DNA from: Cellulosimicrobium cellulans
GTDB lineage: Bacteria > Actinomycetota > Actinomycetes > Actinomycetales > Cellulomonadaceae
Reading direction: 5' to 3'
Assembly: GCF_007679345.1 (NCBI RefSeq)
Contig: NZ_VEGH01000009.1
Coordinates: 116,389-180,388 of the forward strand
DNA length: 64,000 bases
In this document: positions 59,366 to 64,000 of the stretch, piece by piece
How the letters are laid out: every line of letters starts with the position of its first letter
Position numbering within the stretch: position 1 is the first letter of the stretch
Notes under the pieces: model-generated
What the model saw: the letters and a program-made list of their open reading frames with translations, nothing else
Databases searched by the model: none
Told to the model about the DNA's origin: nothing
Made by a program: the position numbers and the translations under genes

Positions 59366-60631
59366 ATGCGGTGGGACGGGCAGAAGATCGCGGTGGAGGC
59401 GGCGCAGGCGCTGCCGGGCCTCGCGCTGGCGGGGCACCAGCGGTCGGTCCGCACCCCGGAGTTCGCCGGGGTGACCTTCCACGAGGTGCACGCCAGGTCG
59501 GCGCTGAACAAGGTCCCCGAGGCCTCGGCGATGCCGTTCCGGTGGACCGTCAACCCGATGCGCGGCTGTCTGCACGCGTGCACCTACTGCTTCGCCCGCC
59601 CGACCCACGAGTACCTGGGCCTCGGCCCGGACGAGGACTTCCAGACCCAGATCGTCGTCAAGACCAACGTCGTCGAGGTGCTGACCGCGGAGCTGCGCCG
59701 GCCCTCCTGGCGGCACGAGCACGTGGCGCTCGGCACCAACACCGACCCGTACCAGCGGGCCGAGGGGCGGTACGCCCTGATGCCCGGCATCATCGGCGCG
59801 CTCGCGCACTCCGGGACGCCGCTGTCCCTGCTGACCAAGGGGACGCTGCTGCGCCGGGACATCCCGCTGCTCACCGAGGCGGCGGCGGAGGTCGGCGTCA
59901 GCGTCGCGGTGTCGCTCGCGATCGGCGACGAGGACCTGCAGCAGGCGATGGAGCCCGGCACGCCCACGCCCCGGGCCCGGCTCGGGCTGATCCGTGCCGT
60001 GCGGGAGGCGGGGCTGGAGTGCGGCGTCCTGGTCGCGCCGGTCATGCCGTGGCTCACCGACTCGACGGCGCACCTCGACGGCCTGTTCCGCGACCTGGCG
60101 GAGGCCGGGGCGTCGTGGGTCACCACCATCCCGCTGCACCTGCGCGGCCCGGTCCGGCCGCTGATGCTGTCCTGGCTCGCCGAGCACCGGCCGGAGCTCG
60201 TGCCGAACTACCGGCGGCTCTACGCGCGCGGGGCGTACGTCCCCGAGGAGTACCGCCGCTGGCTCGCCGAGCGGGTCCGGCCGCTGCGCCGGCGGTACGG
60301 GCTGCACGGTCCCGGCGCCGCGCCCGCGGAGGGGGCGGGGTCCCCGGTCGGACGCGCGGGGTCTCAGGCGGGAGGTTCGGGCTCCCCGGCGGGCGGCGCG
60401 GGGTCGTCCGTGGGCTGGACGGGGCCTCCGGCGGGCGGCGCCGGTGCCGGCGGCAGGAACGGCGGCCAGGCCGCGGGCACCGGCGCGGGCGGCGCGGGGG
60501 CGGGTGCCGGCGGCCGAGGGAGCGCGGCCCAGCCGTCGCCGTGGCGGGTGCGACCGGACCGGGCGGCGGAGACGCCCGAGGGCGCCCTGGCGGGCGCGCT
60601 GACGGGGGCGGTGCAGCCCGCGCTGTTCTGA
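59366..60631 (+). CDS. Rv2578c-family radical SAM protein, SOS-controlled
   Basis: 421 residues. MRWDGQKI start, then [20 protein letters not shown] with the CX3CX2C cluster cysteines, and [20 protein letters not shown]. These match the family typified by Mycobacterium Rv2578c, related by motif to photoproduct-lyase-like SplB proteins, so repair of DNA damage is a fair guess. After about residue 320 comes a Gly/Ala/Ser/Pro-rich linker of about 75 residues before a short tail. The LexA box in its promoter supports a role in the damage response. Confidence 0.88.
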   Translation: MRWDGQKIAVEAAQALPGLALAGHQRSVRTPEFAGVTFHEVHARSALNKVPEASAMPFRWTVNPMRGCLHACTYCFARPTHEYLGLGPDEDFQTQIVVKTNVVEVLTAELRRPSWRHEHVALGTNTDPYQRAEGRYALMPGIIGALAHSGTPLSLLTKGTLLRRDIPLLTEAAAEVGVSVAVSLAIGDEDLQQAMEPGTPTPRARLGLIRAVREAGLECGVLVAPVMPWLTDSTAHLDGLFRDLAEAGASWVTTIPLHLRGPVRPLMLSWLAEHRPELVPNYRRLYARGAYVPEEYRRWLAERVRPLRRRYGLHGPGAAPAEGAGSPVGRAGSQAGGSGSPAGGAGSSVGWTGPPAGGAGAGGRNGGQAAGTGAGGAGAGAGGRGSAAQPSPWRVRPDRAAETPEGALAGALTGAVQPALF

Positions 60632-60731
60632 CGGCCGGGGCGCCCGTCCGGCGCGGGCGGCGCGCCGCGCGACCGGCTCGTGGGCGACCCGGGTCCGGGT
60701 ATCCCCGCGACGGCGGCGGGCCGGTCGGCAG

Positions 60732-60737
60732 TAGACT
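60732..60737 (+). promoter_or_regulatory. -10 box (TAGACT) of aspS
   Basis: TAGACT gives a leader of about 43 bases, with GGAGAGGA at 60773-60780 as ribosome-binding site for GTG 60787. Confidence 0.5.
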
Positions 60738-60786
60738 CGCCGGGCTGCTCGGACGGGCAGCGCCCCGACACCGGAGAGGACTCCTC

Positions 60787-62613
60787 GTGCTGCGCACCCA
60801 CACCGCCGGCTCGCTGCGGGCCGAGCACATCGGCACCACCGTCACCCTGACCGGGTGGGTGGATCGCCGGCGCGATCACGGTGGGGTGGCCTTCGTGGAC
60901 CTCCGGGACGCCTCGGGCATCGCCCAGGTCGTCATCCGCGACGAGGCCGTGGCGCACGGTCTGCGCGCCGAGTACGTGCTCCAGGTGACCGGCACGGTCG
61001 GTCGCCGCCCGGAGGGCAACGAGAACGCGCACCTCGCGACGGGCGAGGTCGAGGTGACCGCCGAGGAGGTGGTCGTCCTCAACGAGTCCGCGCCGCTGCC
61101 GTTCCAGGTGTCGTCCTCGCTCGACGAGCCGGTCGGCGAGGAGGCGCGCCTGCGGTACCGCTACCTCGACCTGCGCCGGCCCGCCCCCGCGAAGGCCCTG
61201 CGGATGCGGTCGCGTGCCAGCCAGGCGGCGCGCCGCGTGCTGGAGGCGCACGAGTTCGTCGAGGTCGAGACCCCCACGCTGACCCACTCCACGCCCGAGG
61301 GCGCGCGCGACTTCCTGGTGCCGGCCCGCCTGGCCCCGGGCTCCTGGTACGCCCTGCCGCAGTCGCCGCAGCTGTTCAAGCAGCTGCTGATGGTCGGCGG
61401 CATGGAGCGGTACTACCAGATCGCCCGCTGCTACCGGGACGAGGACTTCCGCGCCGACCGGCAGCCGGAGTTCACCCAGCTCGACGTCGAGATGTCGTTC
61501 GTCGACCAGGAGGACGTCATCGCGCTCGGCGAGCAGATCCTCGTCGCGCTGTGGGGCCTCATCGACTACGAGATCCCCACCCCGATCGCCCGCATGACCT
61601 ACGCCGAGGCGATGGCGAAGTACGGCACCGACAAGCCGGACCTGCGGTTCGGCCTGGAGCTCGTCGAGCTCACCGAGTACTTCGCCGACACGCCGTTCCG
61701 GGTGTTCCAGGCGCCGTACGTCGGTGCCGTCGTCCAGCCGGGTGGTGCCTCGACGCCCCGCCGCGGGTTCGACGCCTGGCAGGAGTGGGCCAAGCAGCGC
61801 GGCGCCAAGGGCCTCGCGTACGTCACGGTCGGCGAGGACGGCACCCTCGGTGGCCCGGTCGCCAAGAACATCACCGACGCCGAGCGCGAGGGCCTCGCGG
61901 CCGCCGTCGGCGCGCAGCCCGGCGACGCGGTGTTCTTCGCCGCAGGCAAGCCCGCCGAGGCGCGCGCGCTGCTCGGCGCCGCCCGCCTGGAGATCGGCCG
62001 CCGCGCCGAGCTGATCGACGAGTCGGCCTGGTCGTTCGTCTGGGTGGTCGACGCGCCGCTGTTCAAGCCGACCGGCGAGGACGACGACGTGGCCGTCGGC
62101 GAGGGCGCCTGGACCGCCGTGCACCACGCCTTCACGTCGCCGACGCCGGAGTGGATCGACCGCTTCGAGGAGTCCCCGGGCGAGGCCCTGGCCTACGCCT
62201 ACGACATCGTCTGCAACGGCAACGAGATCGGCGGCGGCTCGATCCGTATCCACCGCCGGGACGTCCAGGAGCGCGTGTTCGCGGTCATGGGCACCGGCGA
62301 GGAGGAGGCGCGCGAGAAGTTCGGCTGGCTGCTCGACGCCTTCCAGTTCGGCGCCCCGCCGCACGGCGGGATCGCGCTCGGCTGGGACCGCGTCGTGGCG
62401 CTGCTGACCGGCTCGGAGTCCATCCGCGACGTCATCGCGTTCCCGAAGTCGGGCGGCGGCTACGACCCGCTGACCGGCGCGCCGGCCCCGATCACCCCGC
62501 AGCAGCGCAAGGAGGCGGGCGTCGACGCGAAGCCGAAGGCGTCCGACCTCGCGCCGCAGGGCACGCCGGCGGAGACCCCGGTCGCGGACGCGGCTGCCCC
62601 CGCCCAGCGGTGA
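60787..62613 (+). CDS. aspS: Aspartate-tRNA ligase
   Basis: 608 residues, bacterial-type class II enzyme. OB anticodon domain ([20 protein letters not shown]), motif 1 region [16 protein letters not shown], motif 2 [20 protein letters not shown], the GAD insertion (about 290-420) and motif 3 [17 protein letters not shown] charged C-terminal tail is added. GTG 60787 is chosen for the strong Shine-Dalgarno. Whether it also charges tRNA-Asn cannot be told here. The next gene overlaps its stop. Confidence 0.98.
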   Translation: MLRTHTAGSLRAEHIGTTVTLTGWVDRRRDHGGVAFVDLRDASGIAQVVIRDEAVAHGLRAEYVLQVTGTVGRRPEGNENAHLATGEVEVTAEEVVVLNESAPLPFQVSSSLDEPVGEEARLRYRYLDLRRPAPAKALRMRSRASQAARRVLEAHEFVEVETPTLTHSTPEGARDFLVPARLAPGSWYALPQSPQLFKQLLMVGGMERYYQIARCYRDEDFRADRQPEFTQLDVEMSFVDQEDVIALGEQILVALWGLIDYEIPTPIARMTYAEAMAKYGTDKPDLRFGLELVELTEYFADTPFRVFQAPYVGAVVQPGGASTPRRGFDAWQEWAKQRGAKGLAYVTVGEDGTLGGPVAKNITDAEREGLAAAVGAQPGDAVFFAAGKPAEARALLGAARLEIGRRAELIDESAWSFVWVVDAPLFKPTGEDDDVAVGEGAWTAVHHAFTSPTPEWIDRFEESPGEALAYAYDIVCNGNEIGGGSIRIHRRDVQERVFAVMGTGEEEAREKFGWLLDAFQFGAPPHGGIALGWDRVVALLTGSESIRDVIAFPKSGGGYDPLTGAPAPITPQQRKEAGVDAKPKASDLAPQGTPAETPVADAAAPAQR

Positions 62614-63686
62614 CCGGCGTCGGCGACCCGGCCGACGGCACCCCGCAGCACCCCGACGGCCCCGGCGCGCTTCCCGCGCCGGGGCCGTCGGCCGCGCCCG
62701 GGCGAGCCGCGGGTGGCCGGGCCGGAGCGACGCCGGGCGACCGGCCGGGCGCGATGCGGACGCCGCCGCACGGCCGGACGCCGGGCGACCGGGACGGTGC
62801 GGCGCCGGGCGACCGCGCGACACCCGGCGAGCGGCTGGGCGGCGCGGCGCAGCGAGACCACGCCGGATCGCGGCCCGGGTCGCCGTCCGGTGGGCCCGCG
62901 CTGCCGGCGCGGTGGGCGACGGACCCGTTCCTTCTCGACGAGCGGCGCTGGTGGCGTCCCACCGAGGTGCACGCCGAGGGCGACGCGATGCTGCTCGTGC
63001 AGCGGGCGGTCGAACCCGTGGGCGACGCCGAGGACGTCTCGGCGGGCGACCCCGCCCGCGGCGGCGCGACGATGCTGCTCGCGCTCGGTCCGGCGGAGCC
63101 CGTCGCGGCGCTGCTGCGCGCGCACGCCCGGCGCGGCCACCGGTTCGCCTGGGTGGACACCGACGCGCTCGGGCTGCTGCGCGCCGACGAGGTCGCGGCC
63201 CTCGGGCTCGCCCCGAACCGCACCGGGTGGGAGTGGCTGGTCACCGACGCCGCGCCGGCGCCCGTCGCCGCCGAGTCGAGGGTGCGCGAGCTCGACCCGC
63301 GCGCCGACGCCGCCGCCATCCGCGCCTGCCTCGCCGACGCCAACCCGACGACCGACGCCGACCCCGAGGGCGCGGGCGAGCGCTGGTGGGGCGCCCTCGA
63401 CTCCGCCGGCCGGCTGGGCGGCGTCATCGGCGCCGGCCCGCGCGCCGGCCGCGTCGGCGGGCGCGGGTCCGCGCACCTGCACGGGCTCGGCGTCCGGCCC
63501 GGGGAGCGTGGGCAGGGGCTCGGCGCGGCGCTCACCGCGGGTGCGGTCCGCGCGCTGCTCGCCGACGGCGCCGACTGGGTGTCGCTGGGCATGTGGGACG
63601 ACAACCACGGCGCCCGGCGGATCTACCACCGGCTCGGCCTGCGCACGGTGCACCGCCTGACGACCCTCCGCGCCCGCGGCGCCTGA
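62610..63686 (+). CDS. GNAT-family acetyltransferase with a disordered N-terminus
   Basis: Up to 358 residues. The first 110 or so are Gly/Pro/Ala/Arg-rich with repeated TPGDR-like units. The rest has a conserved [20 protein letters not shown] part and a C-terminal GNAT domain with [20 protein letters not shown] (acetyl-CoA motif A) and [16 protein letters not shown]. The substrate is unknown. The GTG overlaps aspS by GTGA; ATG 62754 is an alternative start that would remove much of the low-complexity part. Confidence 0.82.
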   Translation: MTGVGDPADGTPQHPDGPGALPAPGPSAAPGRAAGGRAGATPGDRPGAMRTPPHGRTPGDRDGAAPGDRATPGERLGGAAQRDHAGSRPGSPSGGPALPARWATDPFLLDERRWWRPTEVHAEGDAMLLVQRAVEPVGDAEDVSAGDPARGGATMLLALGPAEPVAALLRAHARRGHRFAWVDTDALGLLRADEVAALGLAPNRTGWEWLVTDAAPAPVAAESRVRELDPRADAAAIRACLADANPTTDADPEGAGERWWGALDSAGRLGGVIGAGPRAGRVGGRGSAHLHGLGVRPGERGQGLGAALTAGAVRALLADGADWVSLGMWDDNHGARRIYHRLGLRTVHRLTTLRARGA

Positions 63687-63760
63687 CCCCCGCCGGCCCA
63701 CCTCGCCGGCCCCACCGCCCGGCGCCACCCCGCCGCGCCACTGCGCTGGGCGCACCGCGC

Positions 63761-63870
63761 CAGCCGCGCTGCGCGGACGGCCAGCCGCGCTGCGCGCACC
63801 GCCAGCCGCGCTGCGCGCACCGCCAGCCGCGCCCGCGTGCCCCGCCAGCCGCGCCCGCGCGCCCCGGCCT
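63761..63870. repeat. 21-22-nt tandem repeat, about five copies
   Basis: CAGCCGCGCTGCGCGCACCG plus C starts at 63761, 63782 and 63803, with diverged copies at 63824 and 63846. It lies in the 314-bp gene-free end of the window. I see no credible gene there. Confidence 0.8.
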
Positions 63871-63885
63871 TCGCCGAGCGTGCAA

Positions 63886-63932
63886 CCGACACGTCGAGCG
63901 AGTAGTCGCTGGATACTCGCTCGACGTGTCGG
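63886..63932. repeat. Inverted repeat with perfect 19-bp arms
   Basis: Arms 63886-63904 and 63914-63932 with a 9-base loop. The outer part is CCGACACG/CGTGTCGG, the same core as the inverted repeat at 44013-44060. It is about 200 bases after the GNAT stop, too far for a simple terminator of that gene. Confidence 0.85.
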
Positions 63933-64000
63933 CTACCCCCTCGCTACGCGCGGGCGCGGGCGCGGCGCGGGCGCGGGGGCGGCGCGGCGCTGGCGCACGC

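Overview
The window is chromosomal DNA of a very G+C-rich actinobacterium, most likely Cellulomonas or a close relative in the Micrococcales. The base composition looks like about three quarters G+C by eye, GTG starts are very common, and many genes appear leaderless (a TANNNT -10 box six to eight bases before the start codon). The gene order thrS, HIT, pgsA, PIM acyltransferase, pimA, pdxS, pdxT, yebC, ruvCAB, yajC, secDF, apt, rel is the conserved actinobacterial order. I see no prophage, insertion sequence, rRNA or CRISPR array.

Region 1 (1-4.1 kb) is central metabolism: the end of one glutamate synthase small subunit, a second full paralogue with its own promoter, and pyruvate kinase. Region 2 (4.1-29 kb) is an accessory, stress-flavoured region. 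It holds a Bet v1-fold protein, a DinB protein, a kinase-like protein without its P-loop lysine, two PAS-PP2C phosphatases, a calcium-type P-type ATPase with an MFS exporter, SHOCT, DUF6325 and DUF1269 proteins, an 893-residue LuxR/MalT-type regulator, a three-part RecB-like nuclease/helicase, and an rsbQ-rsbP pair. Five copies of a 17-bp dyad (about TCACCCGnnGnGGGTGA) sit about 75-100 bp upstream of start codons here and I did not see the motif in the second half of the window. This is the best candidate for an undescribed regulon. The right edge of the region (27.1-29.2 kb) has decayed genes (an excisionase-type antitoxin, a LeuD-like C-terminal fragment) beside three tRNA genes.

Region 3 (29.2-33.4 kb) carries pabB-pabC (4-aminobenzoate for folate), an SsgA-like cell-division protein, tRNA-Val(CAC), and a stand-alone RelA/SpoT synthetase domain that seems to be joined to an S1-like domain.

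Region 4 (33.4-53.2 kb) is the conserved core. thrS is followed by overlapping genes for phosphatidylinositol mannoside synthesis (pgsA, acyltransferase, pimA), vitamin B6 synthesis (pdxS, pdxT) with a NUDIX hydrolase and an aminotransferase between them, yebC, the Holliday-junction genes ruvC and ruvAB (with a near-consensus LexA box before ruvA), the Sec auxiliary genes yajC-secD-secF, apt and the bifunctional rel.

Region 5 (53.1-64 kb) has an AbiEi-like protein overlapping the 3' end of rel, a DUF349 protein co-transcribed with a membrane-anchored cyclophilin, a glyoxalase II-like hydrolase, hisS, tspO, a radical SAM gene whose leaderless promoter contains a perfect LexA box, aspS and a GNAT protein. 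The last 300 bases hold repeats and a 19-bp inverted repeat.
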